Origin: Paramacrobiotus richtersi
Lineage: Eukaryota; Tardigrada; Eutardigrada; Parachela; Macrobiotidae
DNA: 21,518 nucleotides
Assembly: GCA_034698045.1 (NCBI GenBank)
Contig: JAQGAU010001088.1
Coordinates: 1-21,518, forward strand
Direction: 5' to 3'
In this document: piece by piece, positions 1-10,900 of the stretch
How the letters are laid out: the number at the start of each line of letters is the position of its first letter
Numbering within the stretch: position 1 is the first letter of the stretch
Program-made: the position numbers and the translations under genes
Notes under the pieces: model-generated
Database searches by the model: none
The model's input: only the letters and a program-made list of their open reading frames with translations
Told to the model about the DNA's origin: nothing

Positions 1-184
1 TGTAAGGAAAATCACTGGCATTCACAGAATGCAAACATGATTCAGATCAAGCAAAATCACACTCCCCAATCAAAACTCCAAACATAATTATCACAGGTTT
101 CAGAATCCACAAAAGTATAAAAATGTTGAGGACGCCACTAATGCAATAACAAATACCCTATTAAAATAAATAAAAAACCATGGT

Positions 185-3100
185 TTACGCTTTGATACTC
201 TGATACTTATAATCCTCCCGGTACACCACCTTCCTCCTAATCACATCAACATATCCCAACATCCCCCACACCGGGACCAGCGCAAAAGCCGCCATGACAA
301 AACACAATCCCGGCCACCAGTGACTAGTCCTGGCAAACATATTGGTAAAGATCAGCGCCCCGAAGATGGGCGTGACGGACTGCATCGACGAGATCAAGGA
401 CATGCTCTTCCCGATCTCATCGCTGTCCACCAGACCGGACATCAAGGAGCGGATGGAGACGTAGAGCAGGAGACGGAAGAGACCCACTCCGGCGGCCAGG
501 TAGATCATCCAACTGGCGAAAGCGATACCGTAGATGAAGTAGGCGAGGATCCCCGAGAGGAGGGAGAGGAAGGCCACGAGGGTATCGGACACGTGGAGGT
601 AGGTGCGGAGGAGGTACATGCTGACGACCACCTGCAGACAGGACATATACTGAATCAGTATCGCTGATGACACTCGTATTAAAACAGAAGTGACTGATTC
701 TTTGTACTTTGTAAATATATCTCCGGTTCTCTTATATGAAAAATTAAAAATGCCGCTGATTCCAACAACTGCCGATATTTTAATATGTATAATGTATGAG
801 TTGTCGCAAAACCGGAATGCTGAATGCGTATTTTGGAGTACAAGTTCTGTATAAAAATTCCGATCAAAATTAATAGTATTTAAGTATTTTCCTACAAATC
901 CTGAAGTCTACAGTATCTGTATTCCGTAGAGTAGTTAGTTACGAATTTTTATGCGGCGAATTATAGGTAGCTTTACTCTGGCACCGTAAACAAATGTATC
1001 AGTAGATCAAATCTATCGCATCTACAGACTGTATGTAGTGTTTCTGCAGTCCCTGCACGTCGGCTTTCAGGTACAGCTACTCCCAGACAAACAACCAATT
1101 GTTGAATACTGTAACTCACCGACATGGAGCTAACAAATCCGGAAACACATGAAAATATTGTATACTGATACAAACTCCATTGGAACGGCGGGAACTCCAC
1201 AAACAACTGCATCACCCGGCTATCCCCGCTCTCGCAGATACTATACACCGTCAAGGTCAACAGCACCAACCACAAATGTAGCCGAGTATCACCCAGACGC
1301 GGTTTTCTTAACATGCGATAATTGTCTTTTAGATTGCGGATGGTAAACAGCGACAAGAGACCGGGTTTCTCGGAGTTGGTGTGGTGGGGCTGGTCCCGAA
1401 TGACCACGAAGACGTAGACCATGCAGGCCACCCAACATCCCGTGACGATCAAGAAGGGGATTACGACGCCGAAACGGTCAAAGACGGCGCCACCGATTAG
1501 TGCGGCTGAGTTGTTGAAAAGCATTAGGGAGCCGTCGATGATGGCGATGTTCATGGCGCGCGTCTGCAAAGGAAGACATTGGATTATAGAGACACAGTTA
1601 CAATGTACGAGTATACGACAAGTCAACGACTACTTTTATTAAGAATATGGTGAAGTACACAAGTGCAAATTAGTGATGCTCTAACAATTTTTGATTTAGA
1701 TGAAATAAAATACGTTAAAAAAGAATGACCGGCAAAGATGCAATACAGAAAAATGGTACGTTGGCACGACACAAAACGGTCTGAAGAACAAAACTTAGAG
1801 AAAAGCATCTTCACAAATACCTCGATTACATAAACACAACATGACAAGCAAAATTTTTGCGGGAAGCGTAAAGATGCACCGTAATGGCAGAATCTAATCA
1901 ATTAACTGGTATTTTCCAAGGAATCGTGTTTCATAACCAAATTAGCTATACATTTCCGCTAAAAATATTATGTAAATTTTCCCACCGACCCAAGTAGCGA
2001 ATCAGCATTACGACAAGGCACGTGGTGTTTCTTGGTACCCGCCAAAGTTATCAGTCACCGTACTGATAAGCGCCTGATAAGTACTCACATGGTTGTTTGT
2101 GTGATCGCCAATATAGCTGAACTTGGCCATGAGGATAATGGTCCAGCCACCGGTTAATGTGAAGAGAATGGAACCGATCAGCAGGTAGGCCGGGTGCAGC
2201 GGAAGGTAGGCAACAACGGCGGTGAAGGCTGCCGAGAGGGTCATGCCGATCATTGGGATCAACATCGGGAGTTTGCGACCAAACCGATCGCTCCATGCAC
2301 CTGCGCGTAACAATGGAATAATTTAGTTATTAATTATTATATAGTTTTATAATATAAATTAACACTCTTATGAAATTTTTCTGACAGTTTTGGTTGCGTA
2401 TTAGATTGTTCATTTAGTGACAAGTTTGTAATCAATAAAAACACAAAAAAAAGTTTTTTACTGAAATTAACCGGCCTGAATTTCTGTTGGTGCTTACCGA
2501 CAAAATTAACACTCTTATGAAATAATTCTGCAAATTTTGGTTGCTTATTACATTGTTTACTTTTTTACTTTTGAAACCAATAGAAAAAATGAAGTTTTTT
2601 ACTGAAATTGATAAGCATGACTTTCTGCTGGTACTTACCGACAAAAATGTTGAAAAAAATGGCCGGAACACTGCTGATGAGGGTGTCGTACTGCTGGTAA
2701 TCGGCGGTCATGCTCCTTACGGAATCGCCTTGCGTCTTGAATTCATCGTCCGTGATGCGTGCGCATACGTTGGCCGGAAATTCCAGTGCGATGAGACACA
2801 CCTTAACAGAAATAATTAAACTTTTAGAAACGAACGCTTCAAAAAGTGCGTAAAACTCCGATGAAATTCGTTCGGTTTTGCGCGCTTCCTTTACATGGCA
2901 AACTTTAGAATTTTCAAAAGGAACTGTTTTCTTACCACCAGAACATTCGTTTATAATATATTTTTATAAAATTGCACCGCCAAACGGGCGTCTGCACCAT
3001 AAACCGTTTACACACTGCAATAAAAGAAACTTGCGATCGGTTCTCAAAATTAGCAAAAAATCTACGGTGCGAGAACATTCACTAACTTCTCTCCCATTTG

Positions 3101-3386
3101 TTAAGAAAAACGTACTAAGTATTGTAGTTCATAAACATACCCGATTTTTTAGCAATTCAGTCCAGACAGGCGAATAAATCCCCCCTCCCATGCACAGGAA
3201 GAAGGCAAACGGTACAAGCCTGTACGCCGCATAGAACGTCGGCCATGTACCGGGGTCCACTTTGTCCTTCTCCGGCAGCAGCGGCTTCTCATCATCCTCG
3301 ATCTTCTTATCAAACGGCTCAGTGGGAAAGGGATTATGCATCAACGCCGTTACCCCAAGCTCACTGGGATCTTCCAACGTCGCCAT
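185..3386 (-). CDS. SLC46-family (proton-coupled folate transporter-like) major facilitator carrier, five exons
   Basis: Spliced gene with exons at 3386-3141, 2801-2639, 2300-2089, 1563-1120 and 649-185 (TAA stop). All junctions are GT-AG and phases match (0, 1, 0, 0), giving 1530 nt and 509 residues, close to or slightly above the usual SLC46 length. The start is the first ATG of exon 1. Residues 137-146 read GAWSDRFGRK, the major facilitator motif A after TM2, split across introns 2 and 3 and restored by splicing. About 12 hydrophobic segments follow the MFS order, with a long hydrophilic loop between TM1 and TM2 (about 80-118) and another after TM6, as in SLC46. Family members move folates or other small organic anions with protons at the plasma membrane or lysosome; the substrate cannot be read here. 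The N-terminus has a DEKPLL acidic dileucine signal (32-37) and the C-terminus YQSI (504-507), suggesting endolysosomal sorting. Family call confident, subfamily not. Confidence 0.9.
2356..2649 (-). repeat. 147-bp tandem duplication spanning an exon-intron border of the SLC46-like gene
   Basis: Two head-to-tail units begin at about 2356 and 2503 with the same string (AAATTAACACTCTTATGAAA). Both end in a stretch containing GTTTTTTACTGAAATT and CTTACCGACAAAA. The right-hand unit includes the last nucleotides of exon 2 and its splice donor. The left-hand unit carries a duplicate donor at about 2492-2499. The sequence between the two donors has stop codons in the exon frame, so the second donor should not be used productively. 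Confidence 0.75.
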
Positions 3387-4278
3387 TGTTTCCCACCGAA
3401 AAAGCCGTTCAAATCAAGAAATCTTGGTTCTAACGGTGGAAGTTTCGCATTATCCTCAAAGCGTTGTAAAAGCGACTGATTACGATGGGTAAGAAAGTGG
3501 GTAGAATTTGCATTCGGACGGCGTTATCGTGCTACCAGTCAGCTGGTACGTGAGTGTGCAAAAGTATGTCAATATTCCAGAGTACATGTCAGCAGTAATA
3601 ACTTGTCAGTTAACTACCGTTCTGCGATATTATGGTAACGGCCGGCTGTATGTATCATGTGCGTGTGCGTGTACGGTCGGTTAATCGATGCGGGTGCGCT
3701 TGTACGCTCTGCGCTAGAACGATGAGTGTATGTTGAAAGCTTTTCAGCGGAAGTTCGATGGCTTCGTCAGTTTGTGGTTTACATCACCCTGCACGTGCAG
3801 GGATTACCTAATACACCGCTGATTCACCGGAAAGAAACGGTTTCTCTTTGTTTACACAATTTTGTACATACACTGAAATGCTGAGGTACGGTTGGTAGCG
3901 CTGCTGCTTTTAGGCGGCTTGTTTGCGCTTGTACCGGTCTGCGTGGACATCTTAGCTCTTATCAACATAATTGCTTGTAGGAATGATTTTATTCGGGCGC
4001 GGATACATATTTGCGATGCGTGGTTTGTTATTATTTAAAGGAAAAGGCGCACTGTTATTTTTGATAGGCATCGAAAAAATCCTTTAAAAATCTTGATCGA
4101 AATTCAGTAACCTGGTAAGGGCTCAGAGAACACCCGCGTATTGCACGAAAACTTCATCCAGCTTACGGAAATTTTAATTAAAAATTGTTATGGTCCTGTG
4201 ATGTATGCCCGGTTGTACTTAGCAACTGCCCAGTGGTTTCTGTAGTATTCTTATTGTTATAACTTTAGCTGGTTACTG
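3387..4278 (-). promoter_or_regulatory. 5' flanking region of the SLC46-like gene, with a palindromic E-box
   Basis: This stretch has no convincing ORF and lies directly upstream of the carrier's ATG, so it should hold the promoter and 5' UTR. The one clear element is a 16-bp perfect palindrome at 3787-3802, CCCTGCACGTGCAGGG, centred on CACGTG (a bHLH-type E-box), about 400 bp upstream of the start codon. I saw no obvious TATA box and did not locate a transcription start. Confidence 0.4.
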
Positions 4279-4519
4279 GCTCCGTACAGCGGCGGCGCGA
4301 GCTCCGGCCGAAGCGGGGGGGGAGAAACCCCTCCGCCCGCTTCGCCCGTTCCGAAATCGCCGAAAATGGCCAAAAAACGCTCAAAATCGTGAAAAATTTT
4401 GAAACATTTTCCCTCGAGGCTCCAAATCCAAAAATCTTCGTTAAACAATGGAAAACATGCCCGCCAAAATGAAAAATCGCTCGCCCCCACCCCCCGATCG
4501 CGCCGCCACTGGCTCCGTA
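4279..4519. mobile_element. 225-bp hAT-like MITE with 8-bp target site duplications
   Basis: The element spans 4287-4511. Its ends form terminal inverted repeats: CAGCGGCGGCGCGAGC on the left, and CAGTGGCGGCGCGATC when the right end is read on the other strand (14 of 16 identical). It is flanked by the exact 8-bp direct repeat GCTCCGTA at 4279-4286 and 4512-4519. Eight-base duplications and CAG-type termini are hallmarks of hAT transposons. There is no room for a transposase, so this is a non-autonomous copy. Long open frames inside it on the minus strand come from its G/C-rich composition and are not genes. Confidence 0.85.
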
Positions 4520-5141
4520 GCAAGCGGTTGTATTTAATAGAAACCTTGCTGCTAATACATGACAGGTCAAATGAAAGCAAGGTCATCTGAACAAACATTT
4601 ACATAATTTGAGATAGCTGATCTGAAAACCTTAAGACCATCTAAACATGTGACGCCAAACGACTAGATACCGGTATGTTCATAGCCCGCAACTGTTGGGA
4701 ATATGAACGCTTTAATTAAAGGAGCAGAAAAACAAATAAAATTTTAATCAGTATTCTCGGCATGCTGGCCCTCGCATGCACCGGGAGCAAACAGAAACAA
4801 TTAAAGTTTTTGGTTTAAACTGATTGTTTTTGCATAATTTTGGTGTGTGTTACAAACAGGCGGGACTGCACGGAAATGTATTCAGACCTGCCGCAACTGA
4901 TCAATCATACATCTATATCGTAATATACAATAAGTGTACGTTGTATATTGGGGCCACTCGGTTCATTTAAAGTAATGTGAATAATTTCCAACCAGCAGGT
5001 TCACTGCAGAACATGTAATTAATATAAATGTCAAACACAAGGGTGCCTTATACCGATTAATTAAAACAATATGAAATGCAGTAAAACAGCACAATCACAC
5101 TAAAAAAACTCGAAACCATATGCAGCATACTGCATAGCCTA
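4520..5141. other. Intergenic region and likely 3' UTR of gene A
   Basis: AT-rich DNA without a plausible gene lies between the hAT-like element and the stop codon of gene A. Part of it must be the 3' UTR of A. No perfect AATAAA was seen on the minus strand; an ATTAAA (TTTAAT on the plus strand) near 4709 is a weak candidate. Confidence 0.4.
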
Positions 5142-7412
5142 TCAGGAGTCTGCTGCATCGACCGGCAACAATACACCATCCTGTCTGTCCGGACCATGTG
5201 ATTCCACAACCACCATCACCTGTTGTTCGGATGGATCGGAAATGCCAGTGGCCTGTGTTCTTCTTCCGGCCACATGATTCAGAAATATGGTGCACAACGG
5301 ATGGCCCCGGCAGGGCAACTTTTGTCCCAATGGATCATGCGAATGACGCTTATACCGGGTCCAGTTGTCCCACACAAACTGCCATAACATGAAGTATATC
5401 GCAGCCACGTAAGCGGTCGTAATCAGCGTGAAGACCGGTAGATGATAAACTTCGGGTACGACAAGATGCAGAAACGGATACGGAAGGAATATCATGGCGA
5501 AAGCAACGCCATATGTTGTCAGCTGATGCCGTATCATATAACAGCACGCAACACAGTCGCATCTTGAGACGCGATGTTTGGGCTGTTCATCGTGGAGAAA
5601 GGTGTACCATTTGGGGTAGCGTTTCTCTCCGGAGAGCCGGTGTCGGCGAGCGAGGTGTTTAACAGCCATTTCCGAGGCTATTATCCAGATAAACATGAAG
5701 ATAGTGGGAGCCTTGGACGCGTAGTCTAAGATGTATGCCCAGATGTAGCATACTGTTCCGACTGTGGGGGAGATCGGGGAGAATGGACCGGACTGGTTAA
5801 AATCCACCCAATACGATAAGACTGCAGGGGTGTAAGCGAGTCCGTTCTCGGAGACTACATTCATATGCCTATTGGACAGCGAAGCAGCCGAATCATTAAG
5901 AAAGGCTGCTGAAGCCGATTTGTTGTCACTCATGTGGGATGCCACAAATTCCCTAATCGGGATCCAGAATTCTGGTGTGAAATAATTGTTGTAATTGACG
6001 GAAGACGCGCACAGATAGGCTGCTAAGGAGTATACTACAAGTCGCAAGTAGCTTAGAAAGTCCGGTCGTTCGGTGACAGTCTCAAATTGCGTTTCGTCAA
6101 CCTGTTCCTCCTTGAATTTCTGGGCAAAGCAAATTTTCCTACAACAACAAATGCGAGCTAGAATAATGAGCTACAGCAGCTTTTTATTGTCTATGATGCC
6201 ATGAAGTATCTATGGGATAAGGTGAGCTCGTACTTCGCATACTTCACGATATTGTGAAACCCCTCGGTATAAGTGCAGCTCATCCAGAATCCCGTCAGTC
6301 TTCCAGTGCAGTAAACCGCGAGGAGACAAGCCAGCAGTGCATAACAAGGAAATACGGCTTCCTCTCCATATGCAGAGACTATTCCACGAGCTGCCGCAAC
6401 GGGTATAATAACAACCGGCAACACACAAACAGCCAGCCATGATCCGACTACAGCGACCCCGATGATGCTCACAAACGGTAACGCCAAGAGTGCAAGTATA
6501 AAAAATTTTACACATGTTAAAGCGCCGCGGAGGATGTCACAACAACCTTCTCCAGGGGGATCCCCGGTGCTCTTGCAATGAGCAGAACAGGTTATGTACG
6601 CCGGTGCAGCATGGGTACCACTGCACAAATGTGAACTTTCGGTAACCATGTTTTCCGAAAGTTTACATTTGTCCGGCACAGGCTGACACGTCATCTTGTG
6701 GTAAATGCGTTGGAAAATGTGGTAATAAGGGGATGTTTCGATTTTCGCTGGCTCTCTCCATACTCTGTTGGAAAAGAGCGAGAGAAACACGGAAACGTAC
6801 AACATCAGTGTTGCGATAACGGCGGTATATACTGCTGTATAACTTGTAGTGATTCTAGATCTTGCTTCGCTGGGAGCTACAGCGGAGTTTGATTTGCAAT
6901 TGGTATTATCCAATTCCTTCCAAAATGAAATGGCATGCTCCCAGTAGCAGTGGTCGCGTACCTTCAAACACAAATTTGTATAAAAGTCGAAAACACGTAT
7001 GACAATGATTTGGGGCACTTTCCGACTGGTGAGGCGTTTTTGTGAAATTTTAAAATGAAATCGAACAATGTTTTGAAAATTTATTTTCAAATTTCACAGA
7101 ACTTTCATTGAACTCTTCAATTAGCGGGTCATTTATTGTGTAAAAGTTTCACAACTTACAAATCCAAGCCAGTACCAAACGATTCTTGGTCGATCGGCAG
7201 GATCCATCCTGGTGGGCCACCATTTCGGAATGAAATACAGAGCTAATTCTGATGAAATTGTACTTGTAATCCAGACGATAACCGCAGCTTCGATGAAAAC
7301 TTCTTGATATGACCAGAATCGTTTCTTATCTAAATACGTCTTATACTAAATATGATCTTACACTAATACTAAATACGAAATACGACTTATAAACGTTCCA
7401 AGACCCAGGCAT
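5142..7412 (-). CDS. Gene A: multi-pass membrane protein of an unrecognised, locally duplicated family
   Basis: Best model: exons 7412-7395, 7345-7160, 6961-6243 and 6138-5142, about 639 residues. The last two introns are at the same positions and phases (0 and 2) as in gene B (18269-20596). The 3' three exons are firm. The first is less so, because a 46-bp tandem duplication near the start breaks the frame unless a 49-nt GT-AG intron (7394-7346) is removed. In order the protein shows: a TM in exon 1 (after KRFWSYQE), an outer loop with DHCYWEHA, a TM, a Cys-rich loop (C.PV..KCKL through CCDILRG), then TMs with FPCYALLAC and YCTGRL. Exon 3 adds a TM, a Ser/Asn-rich loop, CYIWAYILDY, a TM, the inner block GEKRYPKW to SRCDC, and two more TMs ending WDNWTRYKRH. 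No enzyme or channel signature is recognisable and function is unknown. It is divergent from gene C. Confidence 0.8.
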
Positions 7413-7954
7413 TCTACACAACAGCTGCTGCAGTAAACAATAACGGTGTCGCAAATTTTCTGATGCGATCGAAAGCGGTTTAACAGTCTAACAGTAGTTT
7501 TGCATTGCACCATTCTTTCCTGTAAGCGTTAAATAGGGTATGCATCCACAAAACCATCCCAGTGCCGTTTCGCCCATTTACCACTCCATCGCCTGCATAC
7601 TTGCTGACTACGCACGGAAGTTAACGCATCTGCTCCTTTCTGGGAATAATCGATACTACACAGTACGATACTTATCGATTATTGTCGCGAGATAGTATAA
7701 CCGCCATCCAGCGCATAACACATCAGCACATTCAAAGATCAATAGTAACAAATAGGCGGGGCAGAATGTACACTTGTACGTTTACAAGCCAACCAAATTG
7801 ATATGCCGCACATGGGCTGCTTTGAAAGTGACGAGACTCGCAAGCAAGACCGCTTGTGGCCCATATTCCCGGCTATAGTCAGCCAGCAAGAATCTATTGT
7901 TGATCTGTATATCAATTCCCTTCCAGCCCGTTCTTGCTGTTTCGCAGATTCGCC
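7413..7954. promoter_or_regulatory. Shared divergent promoter region between genes A and C, with inverted repeat
   Basis: This 0.54 kb lies between the start codons of A (minus) and C (plus), so it probably drives both. Blocks recur upstream of gene B: GCCGTTTCGCCCATT (about 7564), an AATCGATACTAC segment, and GCGAGATAGTATAAC (about 7687). Within it AATAATCGATA (7645-7655) and TATCGATTATT (7673-7683) form a perfect 11-bp inverted repeat with a 17-nt spacer. ATCGATA resembles part of the insect DRE element, but that link is only a resemblance. No ORF of note is inside. Confidence 0.55.
7645..7683. repeat. 11-bp inverted repeat in the A/C promoter
   Basis: The arms AATAATCGATA and TATCGATTATT are exact reverse complements, separated by 17 nt. 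The same arm sequence and a 10-bp partner occur upstream of gene B at 20855-20921 with a longer spacer, so the arms were kept while the spacer changed. Confidence 0.8.
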
Positions 7955-10900
7955 ATGAAGAAATCTCGCATGTCCTTCACGTTCCACCTGGACAAGCGTG
8001 GATCCTGGATTTATCAGGAGATACTAGCGGAAGCACTGTTGGTGGTGTGGATCTGTAGTAAAATCTCCGTGGAGGTAGCTGTGCGGGTATTTCCCGAATG
8101 GCGTACAAGTCGGATTGATTCTCAGTTCTGGCTGGTTGAATGGATGGATCCTGGTAGAATTTTGATGGGATACGTAAGTGTTTCAGTTATGAACGTGAAC
8201 GAGTGCATTAATGGTGGCCTTAATTGTACTCCTAATGGGTATTCGTTTTCGGTTTTCCGCCTAGAAAGGACTGCATGCGCATAAAAATATGTACCTATAC
8301 GATGACAGCACTAAGGTGACAGAAAACTAGCTTACAGTACCAGAAAGCATCGGTCAACTGCAAACACTGGGTAATTTGGTATCCAAACAACTGACAAGGG
8401 AGCATCCATAAATTACTCACGCGACCCAACATTCGCGATCTTAGGTAGTCTCCCTCTTCCCCCCTCCTCCTACGTTGCGCTAGTCCGGTTATAAAGTCTG
8501 TGGACAATTTACCGGCGGCGGCAGTTATAGATATATGTATTCCACACTGCAAGACCGGTGATGGTGAAAAACTGCGTACGCGGACTGGCAGTAATGTCCT
8601 GCTGTGAAACTGCGTGTACATGTATCCTGATATATATACAGTATGCGCCTTTACCTACTTAAAGGCTCAAGCCTCGCATACATATTCCCGGCAAAATGGT
8701 ATCTTGAGACAAAAATCCCGACGGATGGGAAATATTTACTGGTCCAGTTTTACATGTCTGGAAGAGCAGTCCAAACAGGACCGGTAAGAATTTCCCATGA
8801 ATCGCAACTTCGGTTCCGGTGAGACATTTTTGCCGGAAGAGAAAACTGCCGTTTTTTTCCGGTTTCAACTACAGCCAGACCTACTTTCATGAACGTGGCA
8901 GAACGTGTCTGAAAAATCAATCTCCCTGGGTTTTGCAAACTTACGCAGGAGTTGTACGGTACATTCGTTGCCCACGGGGATCGGTTGTAAAAAGAGATGC
9001 CGTACAGATGACAGATGCCTAGCTGCTGAACATAAAACGGTGCTGATCCAGTAAAACGGTCCTTTTCTAGGATTCTGACGAATGCTTCTGGTATCGCGCT
9101 ATATCATGCTGGATATCCATCAGTACCGATCCGTGTGCAAACAGTTCTTTTCCGAGACACATTCCCAGTGCTACGTCGACAAGTTTGGGCTACATAGGCA
9201 CCGTTTCCACGTTGTCCACAACAGCCGTCTTGTACATCTCCTTGTTCTGCGCCATAATTGCCAATCGACACTGGAGACTGCCGTGTTTCCGTCTGGTAAC
9301 AACTATGGATGATGCCAGAGCCGGGTCGGTTAATGAAAACAGGAGGGGGAGCATTGACAATGTGCCGGGAGAATCGCTGGAATCGCTCGCCGGGAGCAGT
9401 GACGTCGGTCATGAAACGATCTGCGCTGAGATAGTTCGAGAATCATTGCATAGCGTACTGGCTGCAGTAAAATGCATTATCTACGGCGTACTGAATTTTA
9501 TTATCAGACTGCTCACGAATCTCCTGACCATTGCAGCGTGGCTGCTGTGTGTGATTTCGCCGATCGTGCTGACGATGGGACTTTTCGCACGCGCGTTAAT
9601 TCTAGTCGGCGGAGATAAAGTCATCCTTCCATGCTACTTTTCTTTCGCTAGCGTGTTGGCAGTGTACTGCATAGGAAGAATTTGGGGTCCGTGGACAATC
9701 GACCTTAACCGAGGCGGACTAGACAAGATCATGTAAGGGCGGAAAATTACCTCGTGAGGGTTAAAACTACGTAACTTAAAACGTCTCTGCAGGTCCGCTC
9801 TTATTGAAAAAACCACCCGTTTGACTGGGCTTACCATGAGCAGACGTTATGACAAAACGCCAACGGATCGTCCCGAAAATCCCGCATCGTATAATTCTCC
9901 CCCGAGAAAAGCTGGCCGTGAGTTGTTAGCGATCGCCGAACCCTGGATTGGCTGCTGGGCGCTGGGGACAGCACTGTATCCGTTCGTTTGCCGACTGGAT
10001 CCGGATTTGGCCGTGTTCAGTAAATGGGTGCCAGTGTCTTCTAACTGCTGTTTTCGCGCCTATACAGATGTATGGGTATTTGTCTGTTGATTACGCTCTC
10101 TGACTCCCACAAACCGTTTTCGTAATTTCACAGAAACTAGACCGGCCTGACGCACTGCTGTCCTACTGGGTGGATTCCGCCCAGCTTTTCGGGAATACGA
10201 CGAATGCAACTAACTTCAACCTACCGGAGTTGTCGCCGTCAGCACAGTCTGCCGGAGCTGTTTGGGATGCATGGAGTTGGATCCTGGTACTGGCGTGGCC
10301 TGTGCACTGTTTTTATTTTATTATGTTAGTTGTGGTGAGCGTGGGGATCATCGCCATGGTCATCTCCAGTAACTGGTCAGCTCCCAACGACCCGAACCAC
10401 GATTCCGCAACTAGGGAATCTACACGAGCAAAGCGGGCGTCAGGAACGGAAAACGAAAGGTATCCACCAGTATGCATATAGACGAACTCAAATGTAGGCT
10501 GCAGTACTTATGTATAGTATCATTAATAAACGACGGCCAAATTATCACAACACCAACGGCCACGTGTGAATCAAATTACTGATTAACATATGCCGCTTTT
10601 AGCGTTCCATCATCTTCAGTAATTTTTCTGAGTTTTTGAACCGTATTTTCGTATAAAGGGACAAAAAGTAGAACCCTCTCGACGTGCTTTCCACGCCTTT
10701 AGTGACAGCAAAGAACACAGACTAAACAGTTGTAGTATTTCGGAAGCAGTTGATTTTGAGCTAGTAACAAAGAAAATTTAGGAAAAGAAAACGGGAAAAA
10801 CTACAAACACCAAAACACCCAGTGGAATAAACATATGTTGACGGGTGTTTGTTGTCAACTAAACGACGTGCTTATAACAGGCTTGCAGCGATCCCTGCGG

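Noticed and set aside
320..667. 115-codon plus-strand ORF opposite the last exon of the carrier
   Set aside because: Shadow of the SLC46-like coding strand; composition is Gly/Glu/His-rich from the antisense of codons and no motif is seen.
4257..4598. Overlapping minus-strand ORFs of 101-113 codons
   Set aside because: They lie over the hAT-like MITE and owe their length to its G/C-rich ends.
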